Source of the DNA: Pseudoips prasinana
Taxonomy: Eukaryota > Arthropoda > Insecta > Lepidoptera > Nolidae
DNA: 64,000 nt
NCBI GenBank assembly: GCA_951640165.1
Contig: OX621254.1
Span: forward strand, 26,014,001-26,078,000
Direction: 5' to 3'
Below the pieces are notes generated by a model that saw nothing but the letters and a program-made list of their open reading frames with translations, had not been told where the DNA came from and ran no database searches. Below, piece after piece: positions 52,377 to 62,878 of this stretch; position 1 is the stretch's first letter, and the number at the start of each line of letters is the position of its first letter. The translations under genes were made by a program, and so were the position numbers.

Positions 52377-52413
52377 ACAACTGAGGAAAATATCAATCAA
52401 GTAGCTATTTAAA
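52377..52413 (-). promoter_or_regulatory. Core promoter of the protease gene
   Basis: TTTAAATA (52413-52406) is 31 bp upstream of the A of TCAGTT (52384-52379), a good arthropod initiator. The implied 5' UTR is only about 11 nt to the first ATG or 26 nt to the second. Confidence 0.5.
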
Positions 52414-52454
52414 GCTCAATACATAAGGCTAATCCATAATGACAAAGTTTTAAA

Positions 52455-52525
52455 ATATCATTCACCATCATCAGCTTGATGTCGTCTACTGATGGACTTA
52501 GGCCTCCCCCAAAGGTCACCATAAG
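52455..52525 (-). repeat. RTE 3'-end scrap
   Basis: GTCTACTGATGGACTTAGGC resembles the RTE terminal sequence in reverse. Confidence 0.45.
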
Positions 52526-52669
52526 AATAAGGATGACATTTGGAGGAGTGAGGTGAGTAGCTGGTAACTAAACGGGGAGTGTTCAGAGGAATTGTTCGAG
52601 CTTATACCTGCCGCCACATTCCACCACAGACCCTCTCGCCAAAAGTGGAAATTTCATCCTTATCACCTG

Positions 52670-52925
52670 GATAAATGGTCATCTACCACCGTGCGTTTCT
52701 CAAGAAACTTTTTGCCGCACTACCGTTCTGTGGAATCAATTACGTGCGGAGGTATTTCCGATCCGGTATGACATGGAAATCTTCAAGAAGCGAGCCTATT
52801 CTTTTCTTAAAGACTGGCAACGCACTTGCGGCTCCTCTGGTGTTGCGGGTGTCCAAGGGTGGCGGTGATCACTTACCATCAGGTGACCCACTTGCTCATT
52901 TGCCATCCTTTTTTATAAAAAAAAT
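52670..52925 (+). repeat. LINE 3' end (5'-truncated)
   Basis: A short frame FRSGMTWKSSRSEPILFLKT and then ACTGGCAACGCACTTGCGGC, TCACTTACCATCAGGTGACC and a T/A-rich tail: a widespread Lepidopteran LINE terminus. Related fragment at 28529-28645. Confidence 0.65.
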
Positions 52926-53087
52926 CACAAGTCAATAAACCTGGACTGCCAACTGAAAACCAGGTAACTACGTGTAACCCACCTAGTCAATGTTAAAGTG
53001 GTAACCCTTTCGACTGAAGAGAACAGAACCAACCAGTCATCTGTTGTATGAATTGATTGTAATCTTTATATTGGTCCAATTGGCGTA

Positions 53088-53300
53088 GTACTTGCCTAGC
53101 ACTAGCGCTGCGGGTCGCGAGTTCGATTTCCACCCAGGACAAATATTCGTGAACATTAACATTATCTGTTTGTCCTGAGTCTGGGTTAAAGTATGTATTT
53201 ACAAAAGAAAAGTAGTATATAAGTTATCTGCTTTCCAAACCCCAAGCTCTGTTTAAATTGGCATCAGGGGACCAATGTCCCAGGATATTATTATTTTTAT
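53088..53300 (+). repeat. SINE family A, copy
   Basis: B box GCGAGTTCGATTTCC, CCACCCAGGACAAATATTCG, TGTTTGTCCTGAGTCTGGG, ending CCCAGGATATTATTATT. Confidence 0.82.
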
Positions 53301-53324
53301 ATCTATGTAGTTTTCTCTTTTGTG

Positions 53325-53565
53325 TCATCATGTCAGCCAAAGTACGTCCACAGCTGGACAAAAGCCTCCCCAAAGAATGGGGGGATACGTCATAATCGCC
53401 ACGCTTGGCAGACGGATTGGCGATCGAGTTTGATGGTCATACTTCACAGAAATAAGCTGCAACCCGTCCTCTGGTAGGTATTCCCTCAGACGATTTTTGC
53501 GAACCCCACGGCATGAGATGGGGTTATGATATTCTATGCCGTCACCACACAGCATCCCTTTGTGC
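53325..53565 (-). repeat. Miniature RTE derivative
   Basis: From the right: TGTGTGGTGACGGC (RTE 5' end), ATTCCCTCAGACG, CAACCCGTCCTCTGG, then the ORF start region (CCACGCTTGGCAGACGG) joined at about 53385 to the RTE 3' end (GGCTTTTGTCCAGCTG on the minus strand). Only ~240 bp with both RTE ends. Confidence 0.82.
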
Positions 53566-53638
53566 TTTTTTTAAAATTAAATGTTTTCATTATCATTTTC
53601 TCTATATTACGGTAGCTATGAATGCTTTGATATATGAA

Positions 53639-53774
53639 TAGACGCCAGCACTTCCAGCTACCCCAATGTGTCTAATTTCTTGTATAGATTTTCAACTTTA
53701 TCACAAAAGCATAAGGTTCATTTTCAATTAGGGAAATTTGACAGATTGGGGTAGCTTGATGTGCTGGCGTCTGC
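53639..53774. repeat. Hairpin MITE-A, copy 5
   Basis: GACGCCAGCACTTCCAGCTA to GATGTGCTGGCGTCTGC. Confidence 0.88.
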
Positions 53775-54029
53775 ACCTACTACAGTAATTAAACGATATA
53801 GATACATCCTTAGTTAAAATACCTACCTAATTAATCAAACATAACATGTTCATTATAATTTGATTAACTAAATAAGTAAGAGTTTAGTTTTATCAAATTA
53901 AAATTCTGACTAATTACTTTAAAAAATACTAATTAATTTGTCTAGATAAAATTTACACGTGTATTGTTAATTTATTAAAGTTTTTTTTTTGTATGCAATC
54001 TGCGTTATCTGTTATTTAGGTAACGGTAT

Positions 54030-54466
54030 GTGTATCTCATCCCCTAGAGGGTGTAGAATTGATCCCGAGGGAATATCTCCCAGAGAACATGCAGCAATGT
54101 CTCTCTGTGTACTATAACATCATAGTGTAGTAGTAATAGTAGTACTATAACATTTTAATTATCATTACTTATCTAGTTTTTAAGTTATATATAAACATAT
54201 GTACTTCTTTTCTCCATTACCTAATGTTATTCTTAAGTGCCGACGACATATTGCAAAGTGGCACACTCAAACCCTAGAGGTTTCTGTGCCACTTCTAAAA
54301 AACAAACTTTTGTTATATTAGCTCAATAAATCCAAAAAAAAAGTGCGAACGCCATCCCGTCTGCTAAGCGTGGCGATTACGCCATAACCTTCCAAATGAT
54401 ACACACAATTCCATTGTGGAGATCCTTGAACCAGCAGTGGGTGTAGTTTTGTTGACATAATGATGA
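54030..54466 (+). repeat. Miniature RTE derivative with an insert
   Basis: 5' part TCTCATCCCCTAGAGGGTGT and GAGGGAATATCTCCCAGAGA, ~230 bp of unrelated sequence (54115-54335), then CCATCCCGTCTGCTAAGCGT and the 3' end (TTGTGGAGATCCTTG, CCAGCAGTGG) with a short tail. Confidence 0.68.
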
Positions 54467-54582
54467 AGTACCAATCCTGTTCTTAGAAGTTAAAAGTTGC
54501 TATTAGTTCTTGTAAATTGCAGGCTTTAAGGCCCGCAGGCCTGTTGGCATGGTTGGCAAATGCTTGTTTTTCACGCCGGAGG

Positions 54583-54841
54583 CGCTCATAACTGGATGCT
54601 CACACCGGTCTGTAAGCGATCGGCAAGGTTAAGCAACTACGCTCGCGGTCAGTCCATAGATGGGTGACCGCCAAAGTGGTTTGATTTCTGAGCGTCTCCG
54701 TGCTTCGGAGGGCACGTTAAGCTGTCGGTCCCGGTCGTAGTCATTAGACAACAGTCGTTAAGCCACGTCAGAGGCCTACTGGGCGGCTTGAGCAACTCTG
54801 ACACTAGGGTTACCACTGCCCATACGATAAGCAAGCAAGCA
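54583..54841 (+). mobile_element. 5S rRNA-like SINE with 10-bp target duplication
   Basis: ACGCCGGAGG occurs at 54573-54582 and 54842-54851. Inside, GCGATCGGCAAGGTTAAGCA, CGCGGTCAGTCCATAGATGG and GTGACCGCC line up with the internal promoter (A box, intermediate element, C box) of animal 5S rRNA. The non-5S body follows, with an AAGC-repeat tail. Length 259 bp. Confidence 0.78.
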
Positions 54842-54925
54842 ACGCCGGAGGTCGAGGGTTCGATTCCCACCCAGGGGGACTACTGGCTAAGTCGCCGAAC
54901 ATCTGCATAGTGATATGTAAAGGTT

Positions 54926-55670
54926 AATAAAATCAAGCAAAATTAAAAATTTTGAAAGAACCCACGACGGTAAAAATCTCACCGAAAAAGAATAAAATAA
55001 CTCAAAACCCCCGACTTAACCCAATTATTATGTAAAGAAATATTATAATAGACGTAAAAATACTTTCTAAAAAAAGAGTTGATATCTCGAGAAATCGGTA
55101 ATAGATATACTTAAGTACCTAAACAATGAATATCGATGTTTACAGTTTTGTCCTAACATGTCTGTTTCTCGAAGATATACTTAAATGTAGCGGTAATAAT
55201 ACCATAATACATAACCGAGGAATATCCGTCGGGTGCTGCCTTTCCTGTATGAAATTTCAACAAAAATTTAATCATACTTACCATCTATACTTAACATCTA
55301 CAATTCTTCAATAATTGTATTCACGTCACTCGAAAAACTTAGCGGGGTTAATGGCAGCCCCCGACGGATATTCCTCGGTTATGTATTATGGTAAAATTAT
55401 TACCGCTACATTTAAGTATATCTTCGAGAAACAGACATGTTAGGAAAAAACTGTAAACATCGATATTCATTGTTTAGGTACTTAAGTATATCTATTACCG
55501 ATTTCTCGAGATATCAACTCTTTTTTTAGAAAGTATTTTTACGTCTATTATAATATTTCTTTACATAATAATTGGGTTAAGTCGGGGGTTTTGAGTTATT
55601 TTATTCTTTTTCGGTGAGATTTTTACCGTCGTGGGTTCTTTCAAAATTTTTAATTTTGCTTGATTTTATT
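54926..55670. repeat. Long inverted repeat (two ~315-bp arms, 112-bp spacer)
   Basis: Arms 54926-55240 and 55353-55670 are complementary with only a handful of differences (one 3-base indel and a few substitutions). Transcription through it would give a long double-stranded hairpin. Confidence 0.93.
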
Positions 55671-56670
55671 TTAGACTTTTTAGAGTGCATATACGAATTA
55701 TAATCTATATAATGTGTTGGTAAAATCTCGTAAAACAATAAGTATGATTCATCCTACCACATAATATTAAGTTCCTTTTTAAATATTATACCTACAGTTG
55801 CTTTCTGTTGGTTTTTATTCAGAATTGGTGTCAACACTCTTGAGACTATAATATTTGTGTTTGAACTCAGAATTCAATGATGATATAAGCTGGGAGTACC
55901 TCCACGTGGTGACGGCGGAAACAGTTCCTAATACTGGCTAAAACTCCGTAAAACACTATGAATGTCGATGCCTTCGGGCTTATGTTGTTATAATGTGTTT
56001 TCAAATGCGCTTTGAATGCAAATTAAATTCGAGTTGAATGCGAATTGGATGCGATTACAGGCCTGGAGAGACCTAGCTCCCAGTGACGCCGAGTGCTGTT
56101 GTTTCCTTGTTGTGACCAAATAAAGAGAAGGTACATTATTGACCTTATTTTTTTTTGACTTACGAGTTCTAATTTCATTAATAAGTTTGGTACAACATTA
56201 TTTTACTTTTCTTTTATAATTTTGTAAATAGTGTAGGTTATTTTTTTTAAGTGGAATAATATTGTTCTATATAATTGTCCTATTAAAATAATATAAATTA
56301 TAATATGATTTATTTTTGTTATTGGTTTGAACATAATATTTTGAGATTTGTGTTTGAATTAAATGTTGGTTGTAGAGTTAGGTACTTACATACTGAATTT
56401 TATTTTTAGTTTGTTTCTTGATTTTTGCATTTTCGAATAATAATTTAGATTTCACAGATAAGTAGATTTGATAGTTTAGTCGGAATATAACTCCGTTTTA
56501 TCATTACTCGAGTTTTATGATTGATTTTATAGTTTCAGTTTATTATATTGATATCATAAGATTTTTTTTATTACGATTTTGTATCTATATTTTGAAATAG
56601 GTACTTACTTGTTTTTGAATTTATAATTTTGATTTCAACATTAAATTTGCTTGTTGCTTGATTCGAATAA

Positions 56671-56823
56671 CCCCCGATCTTTAGACGGGTTATAACTGAC
56701 TTAGACCACAGAATACTTTTTAATAACCCACATAATATCATAGCTTTGGAAGAATTAGAACGATTGAGAAGCACTTTACGCCGATTGCAAAGTGATGATG
56801 ATAAAATAGAAGAAAGCTCATAA
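56671..56823 (+). pseudogene. Short remnant reading frame in the 2.8-kb element
   Basis: About 50 codons after an upstream stop: DLDHRILFNNPHNIIALEEL then a leucine/arginine-rich helix (ERLRSTLRRLQSDDDK) and TAA at 56821-56823. It reads like the C-terminus of a protein, perhaps of the parent transposon. No family recognised and no start codon in place. Confidence 0.35.
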
Positions 56824-56934
56824 GGGCTCTCAAATCCATTACAAATACGCCGTCTATGTATCGCTATGCATTAATTTTGAAATGTTACTCAGACTATTAC
56901 ATTAATCATTGTTAAAAGTTACCTCTATAACACT

Positions 56935-57470
56935 CATCTGAGAACATGCACCAATCACCCACAAACTCATTCCTGAAATCCGCATTGAAGTCAGACAATA
57001 CGTTTTAATTTTAATAATATTCCAGTATAATCGTTTCACACTAATATAGCGGCGCCCTCTAGTGAGTCAATATCATAAGACTTATCTTAGACCATGCACC
57101 AATCAACTACGAACCCATTGCTGAAAACCGCATTGAAATCGGACAATTCGATTTAATATTATTGCAATATTATTTTGCACTTATATTATAGCGCCCTCTA
57201 GTGAGTTACAGACGTAATTTTAATAACTTGGGAACATGCATTAAGGTACCATGTACACATTGCTGAAAACAGAATTGTAATCGGACATTTCGTTTTGATT
57301 ATATTGCAACATTGTTTTGCACTAATATTGTGGCGACCCCTAGTGAGTTACAGCCATGACACCTGTCTAACAACATGAACTCATTAATCACAAACCCGAT
57401 ATTGAAAACCGCATCAAAATCGGATCATTAGTTTAGAAGATAGGTGGGAACATTACTTTGCACAAACGCA
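56935..57470. repeat. Tandem repeat, ~140-bp unit, about 3.7 copies
   Basis: GCGCCCTCTAGTGAGT or a close variant recurs near 57052, 57191 and 57332. AACATGCACCAATCA-type starts occur near 56942, 57093, 57231 and 57374. Copies are 70-85 percent alike by eye. Confidence 0.75.
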
Positions 57471-57524
57471 CACACAAACATCTCTCACCCTAAACGCATA
57501 TACCTGCTCCGTTCCGTCGTGGGT

Positions 57525-57645
57525 AAAAATGACTTAATCAATCGTTTAATCGGCTTCGACGTTGAAAATCGATTTCGGACCATTAATTATTCACGTGTGC
57601 TCATGGAAGCTGATTTGACGATTGATTAAGTCATTTTTAACCTTT
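57525..57645. repeat. Small inverted repeat near the element's right end
   Basis: AAAATGACTTAATCAATCGT and ACGATTGATTAAGTCATTTT pair around ~75 bp. Confidence 0.85.
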
Positions 57646-57900
57646 ATTTATTTGAACGCCGATCACTATCTCGATGTTCGGTGACTTAGCCAGTAGACCC
57701 CAGGACAGATATTTGTGTACATGAACATGTCTATCTGTCCTGAGTCTGGGTGTAATTATCTAAATAAGTATGTATTTACAAAAAAAAGTAATATAATATG
57801 TAGAATATCAGTTATCTGTTTCTATCGTACAAGCTCTGATTAGTTTGGATCAGATGGCCGTGTGTAAATAATGTCCCAGGATATTATTATTATTATTATC

Positions 57901-58105
57901 AGCTCTTCTTGCATGTGTCCGTGCCGGACTCTAGAAAACTAGCCCCGAGTCTAGAAATTGGCGGTAAAGCTTACAGTGCCTGATCTCTCCTAGCTAGATA
58001 GCCATCGAAAAATGAGTGTGAGGGCATAGAAGCTGCGTAAATTTTGTGCACCATAATATGTCCTTTGAATTAAGATTGGTAGCCGTAATCAAAAATTTAT
58101 GAACC
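57901..58105 (+). repeat. SINE family C, 3' part (diverged)
   Basis: GTCTAGAAATTGGCGGTAAA, TGAGTGTGAGGGCATAGAAG and ACCATAATATGTCC follow the order of family C. Confidence 0.55.
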
Positions 58106-58489
58106 ACTTATTGTTAAACAGTTTTCAGTGAAACAAACAAGGCGTATATTTTTTTTATAAAAAATAACGATTACGCTATTTTCTAACATCTTTTGCATTG
58201 ATCTACTGAAATACTACATAAACAGCTTACGTTGAACGCGCCATATTTATGACAGAAAAATATCGGTAAGTAACACCGTCACAGCTGAGTATACGAGATC
58301 CAGAATATCATGGCCGCCGCGTAGAACGTAGTGTCTTGTCTTTAATAAAAACTAACATTTCTCTACTAATTTTAGAATTGAAAGTATGATATTTAGAAAA
58401 CCTCCGATATGACTAATAACTCTCGAGGTATAGCTTAAACTATAAATTTCGATAATTAAACCTAAATATAGTCTCTTTGACAACAACTT

Positions 58490-59285
58490 AACACGAGCTA
58501 GCTAAATATCTTTACTATTATAAAATAAATTTTATAAATGTTTTAACAATCCGTGTACTAAACATCTATATATATGTAACTAGATATCATTCTGTATACT
58601 TAACTGTAGGACTTCAAACATGTTCTGACTATTTAGAAGCACTTTTTAGGGTTCCGTAGCCAAATGGCAAAAAACGGAACCCTTAATATTATAGGTTCGT
58701 CATGTCTGTCCGTCCGTATTTCACAGCCACTTTTTTCCGAAACTATAGGACCTGTACTGTTGAAACTTGGTATGTAGATGTATTCTGTGAACCACATTAA
58801 GATTTATTTTCACACAAATATAGAAAAATAACAATAATTTTGGGGGTTCCCCATACATAGAAGTGAAACTCAAAAAAAATATCGTACTATATTTTCATCG
58901 TACCACACATGTATAGGTCTTCAATCTCAATATCTTTGAGTCTTCTAATGTCACTTTTTTCTAAACTGAATAGTTTGCGCGAGAGACACTTCCAAAGTGG
59001 TAAAATGAGTGTCCCCTCCCCTGTAACTTCTAAAATAAGAGAAAGATAAATAAAAAAAAATATATGATGTACATTACCATGCAAACTTCCACCAAAATTG
59101 GTTAGAACGAGATCTAGTAAGTAGTTTTTTTTAATAGGTTTTAAATCGTAAACCGCAATTTACCTTTCATTTAATCAACTGAAATACTTGCTGCTACGGA
59201 ACCCTTCATGGCCGTGTCCGACTCGCACTTGGCCGGTTTTTAAGTTTAGCTGAACAAAAACCTTTTTTATTTATTTATTTTATTT
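58490..59285 (-). repeat. Dispersed repeat R (minus) split by a later insertion
   Basis: Left part 58490-58648 (ACATGTTCTGACTATTTAGA), right part 59238-59285 (GAACAAAAACCTTTTTTATT). The gap holds the GGGTTCCGTAGCC element. Confidence 0.65.
58649..59237. repeat. GGGTTCCGTAGCC repeat element, copy 1
   Basis: Opens AGGGTTCCGTAGCC with a nearby hairpin partner CGGAACCCTTAA. Near the end it has GCTACGGAACCCTTCATGGC and GTCCGACTCGCACTTGGCCG. About 590 bp, widespread in moth genomes in my experience of such sequences. Non-coding. A truncated copy is at 62879-63270. Confidence 0.7.
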
Positions 59286-59365
59286 ATGTGTATAGATATT
59301 AAACCACTTTATTACAGTCGTCCATCTATAAACTGACTGGGTGCCTGAGTGCTTTACCTTTTTAC
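59286..59365 (-). repeat. 5S-like SINE fragment
   Basis: TAAACCACTTTATTACAGTC, CATCTATAAACTGACTGGG. Confidence 0.45.
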
Positions 59366-59469
59366 TGTATCAGTGTATATTGAGACTGGATCACATGTGG
59401 ATTTGTTCATTTACGCCAAGACCGCTTTTACAATTTTTATATAATCTTACTAATTGATTGAAGCATGCA

Positions 59470-60100
59470 TTTAGAATTCAAACTCAAACTCAAACTCATT
59501 TATTCGTGTGATTTTTGGTAATACAGGGTCTTAAAATAAACATAGTTCCTCAAAAATCTACCAAAAAGGCGTACACGTTTGCTTTGATATTATACAATCT
59601 ATACAATAACTTGCTATACATTTTATTTTAAATTACATAAATTTGTACTCTGGAATTACATTATTATCAAATCTATCTATCATTCAATATATTAAAATAT
59701 CATATTTAGTGGCACCAAGTTTAATGTCATATTATGGTTAAAAAAAGTAATATGTCAAAGACTTAAATATTAAATTTGTCATGAAGAATTAAATATGTAA
59801 AAATTAAATTAAATTTGAAACCCGTACAGGTCGATTAGGTGTCATTAAATACAATGTCAAGAAAACAAAATACAACATGTCATTGAATACAAATAGCTAT
59901 TAGTAAATACATCTTAAATGTCATCAACTAGGAATTCGGTAATGGTATAATAGCACTTTTCAATAAGCATTATTCTTAGTTTATGTTTGAAACTAGCAAG
60001 CGGTAAATCTTTTATTACATTAGTTACTTTATTGAAAATCTTAGGTGCCATACAAAATATGCTTTTGTGCATAAGTGCGGTTTTTGCAGGTCGGAAACAT
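59470..60100 (-). mobile_element. 5'-truncated Jockey/CR1-type LINE (second type)
   Basis: On the minus strand the end of an ORF2 reads MAPKIFNKVTNVIKDLPLAS and ends FLVDDI with TAA near 59917. A ~430-bp 3' UTR follows, with a TTTGAG tail (59478-59500). Confidence 0.75.
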
Positions 60101-60204
60101 AGCTCATGTCAATTACATATATATTATTTTAAATTTAATAATTATTTCGCTCTCTGTTTGTTGTAGGACCATGATTATAAAGGTATAAGGTACGACTTTA
60201 AAAT

Positions 60205-60530
60205 TAAATAAAATAAAATTAATAAATAGAAAAGGTTTTTATTCACGTAGACTTTAAAGAAGCGCTTGTAAGTAGTCAGAACATGTTCGTAGTAATATAT
60301 AATTATTTCTAGATACATATAGATATTTAGGTACACGGATTGTAGGAAATAATTTACAATAAGATTTATTTTATAATAGTAACTATATTTAGCTAACTTA
60401 AATTAAGTTATTGTCAAGGATCATGTGTAGGTTTAATTATCATAATTATAAATTTTAGCTATATTTTTACTACACATTGTCTGAATGGTTCTGTCTATAT
60501 TAAGGTACGAATTAAATTTTATTATTATGG
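60205..60530 (+). repeat. Dispersed repeat R, most complete copy
   Basis: AAATAAAATAAAATT run, TTTTTATTCACGTAGACTTT, then the body to TTAAGGTACGAATTAAATTT. Uninterrupted, about 325 bp. Confidence 0.8.
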
Positions 60531-61248
60531 CGGACCTTGTGTTTATAACGACGATCGCGCTTTAATGCTACCACCGGATCCAATGCGCCCCAACTGAGAA
60601 GACCCAGCAAAACAAACTCAGCGGGAGTCTCTACTACCGGTTTCAACACGGCCCAGTAGAGACGCTCCGGCGAAAAATACTCAATGGGGCATATACACGA
60701 GATTTGGTCCACTTACTGAAATTATGTAGCAAGCAAAGACAATATATGCAAAATATCGGTTCTATCAATATCTTGAATGCGTTGACTTAACTAATTTATA
60801 AAACCGCTTCAGTTCGTGTGTGAAATTCAAGCGAAAGCGCAAAAGGGGGCACCAGAGCAGCATACCCGCATTGCCGGGGCTGCTCTCGGACAGGGGCCAA
60901 CAGAAGTCCAACGGCAGGTTAGGTTTAGTCGGTGTGAGTCCGACATGCCCACACACAGTCACTTTTTGCGGGTGGCATGCGTAGATTTACCGCAGCCTTT
61001 TCTAAAAATTTTTTTTTTTTGCATTTTAACTCACGAAAAGTTTGAACTTATAGTTACGATACGGTGTGAGCGGTGGACGCGTTATCGGAGACGAGTGAAT
61101 TGATATGTGAAGGTAGTTAGGAAAAATTGCATTTCTCCCCATTCCCCTTTTTCTGAGTCTTCAAATACATTTTGAAACCGCAAACATATAATCGCTAAAG
61201 GTTTCACTTCCTAGACGTATTTATGTTACTGGCGGTACACCCAGTACA
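60531..61248. other. Unassigned stretch
   Basis: 60535-60725 is GC-richer than its surroundings and looks like a fragment of something repetitive. 60835-60890 shares AAAAGGGGGCACCAGAGCAG with 36478. No gene was recognised. Confidence 0.35.
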
Positions 61249-61340
61249 CACGGCTACATATCAAGCTATACTTTTCCAATATAAGCTGACCTCTTATTTT
61301 ATGACAATCCTATACAACGCGGGATCAGCTTATACTGGGA
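61249..61340. repeat. Hairpin MITE-B, partial copy 2
   Basis: GTACACACGGCTACATATCA to ATCAGCTTATACTGGGAAA. Its right end is lost, replaced by the start of a MITE-A fragment. Confidence 0.75.
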
Positions 61341-61354
61341 AATTATAGCTGAAT

Positions 61355-61470
61355 TTATAGCCAATCTGTCAAATTTCTTTTATAAATTTTCAACTTTATC
61401 GCTCAAGCATAAGGTTTACTTTCAATTGGGGAAATTTGACTGACTGGGGTAGCTTGATGTGCTGCGTTTG
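61355..61470. repeat. Hairpin MITE-A, partial copy 6
   Basis: Body AATCTGTCAAATTTCTTTTA through GGGGTAGCTTGATGTGCTGC. The outer left arm is missing. Confidence 0.75.
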
Positions 61471-61589
61471 GACATAATAACTTAGAATTTAATGTTTCTT
61501 TTAACATTTTAATGAAATTTTTATGGGACCATACAGAAAGTATTTCCCAACCAATTCAATAATTATATTTTCTACATCGCATACACAGC

Positions 61590-61648
61590 ACAGCTAGTGG
61601 AAACTAAATGTGACGTACACATTTAGTTTCCACTAGCTGTGCCCGCGA
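61590..61648. repeat. Palindrome at a Helitron-like end
   Basis: GCACAGCTAGTGGAAACTAA and its complement flank a short ACGTA centre. One arm is the CTAG end of the Helitron-like repeat that follows. Confidence 0.85.
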
Positions 61649-61835
61649 TTTTACCCACGTTAAATTTTATAAATTATAGCATAGCACCCTGGATTAACAC
61701 ATGGTGTTAATCCAGGGTGTCAGCTAACTCCATTCCAAATTGTATTAAAATCTCTACAGCCGTTTAGACGTGAAGAAGTAATAATCTTACACAATCACAC
61801 GCTCACAAACTTTCGCCTTTATAATATTAGTGTGA
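61633..61835 (-). mobile_element. Helitron-like repeat, second subfamily, copy 3
   Basis: ACTAGCTGTGCCCGCG to TTTATAATATTAGTGTG. It contains a perfect internal hairpin CACCCTGGATTAACAC / GTGTTAATCCAGGGTG (about 61688-61722). Confidence 0.68.
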
Positions 61836-62470
61836 TGTTTAAATAATATAAGTATACAAACTTAGTTATAATCTAAGGGAGGGGAGTATTTAATAGTATA
61901 TTCTACATAGTAGATTTACTAATATTCGTTGTAATTTGATTGTAGTCTATGATTTGGGATTTTATTCAATTTGTTTCTTGCATAATTATATTATATTCAA
62001 AATTTAAAACCATAAATTAAATATATACAATATTAATAGACTTATATTAAATTACTATTACTATCTGATTTTTTTGCATTTATTGTTACACATCAGTTCT
62101 ACATATTAAGTGATCATTTTGAACTGTCTAACTATACAGCTTACTGACAGACGAACATACAGCGATGTCTTAGTAAAACACTTATTACACTTTGGGTACG
62201 GAACCCTAAATAAGTACTAGGCTTAAATTTTTTTTATAATCTTCATTGTGATCTGGGATCTGATAACAATTATAAATAAGCTATTCGAACCCCTAACACG
62301 GTAAACCCTAATAAAATAAATCCCTGTATAGTGAACTACGATCTTTTATCGTAACATGCAGGACTTGAACATACACCGAGTTTTTATGACAACCAATAAA
62401 CTGCGTATAAACCTTAACAGCTAATTTAAAGAGCCGTTTAAACATGCTGATGTTGGTCCAAAGTTTATAG
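61836..62470. other. AT-rich unassigned stretch
   Basis: Near 62195 GGGTACGGAACCCTAA resembles the end of a common moth repeat. Nothing else was recognised. Confidence 0.35.
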
Positions 62471-62479
62471 ATACTTTAG

Positions 62480-62850
62480 ATTTTATTTTGAGCATTTATG
62501 GGTGTGTCCGGCCCATGATAATAAGGTTTTAATATGAGGCTAATATGTATACTGCCCTGGCTGGCCTATCGCTCCCAGTTGTGGACGTTTACAAACAGGA
62601 TAATTAACAAAAACATAACTTGTCAGCGGGCAATGGAGAGAAACATGCTACGCCTAAGCAAGAAGTCAAGAAAAAAGATGAAACTGACAAATGCGCTACA
62701 CCAAACACTAACACTAAAATGGAGCTGGGTCGGCCATGCAGCGAGATGCACAGACCAGCGATGGGAGCGTGGCAGACCACAAAGACGACGGGCGGATGAC
62801 ATAGTATCAGTCGCGGGAAAAAAATATTATATTTATATGATTTTCGTTCA
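62480..62850 (+). pseudogene. LINE C-terminal fragment (RTE-like, second subfamily)
   Basis: YRSQLWTFTNRIINKNITCQ, RAMERNMLRL, LTLKWSWVGHAAR and WERGRPQRRRADDIVSVAG match the C-terminal region of RTE-type endonuclease/RT proteins, but not the local RTE copies. It is cut at about 62850, near the GGGTTCCGTAGCC element. Confidence 0.7.
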
Positions 62851-62878
62851 CCCAAAAAGTGCTCTTTTTTCATTTATT

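Larger units (their letters stand above)
54876..57697. mobile_element. Unrecognised 2.8-kb element with TIRs and a long palindrome
   Basis: Left end CTACTGGCTAAGTCGCCGAA (54880) and right end TTCGGTGACTTAGCCAGTAG (57676-57695) are inverted copies over ~35 bp. The flanking SINE sequence CCCAGG is present on both sides (54870-54875; 57698-57703), consistent with a 6-bp duplication. Inside: a palindrome (54926-55670), a small remnant frame (56671-56823) and tandem repeats (56935-57470). No transposase was recognised; probably non-autonomous. Confidence 0.75.
54530..57900 (+). repeat. SINE family A copy carrying two nested insertions
   Basis: Head at 54530-54582 (TGTTGGCATGGTTGGCAAAT), B box at 54852-54875 (GTTCGATTCCCACCCAGG), body and tail at 57698-57900 (GACAGATATTTGTG ... 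TCCCAGGATATTATTATT). The 5S-like SINE lies at 54583-54841 and a 2.8-kb TIR element at 54876-57697. Confidence 0.85.

Noticed and set aside
54583..54720. True 5S rRNA gene
   Set aside because: Only the middle of 5S is recognisable, the flanks differ, and the segment has a target duplication and a tail.
60512..60712. 66-codon minus ORF
   Set aside because: Readable but matches no family I know and sits among repeats. Kept only as unassigned sequence.
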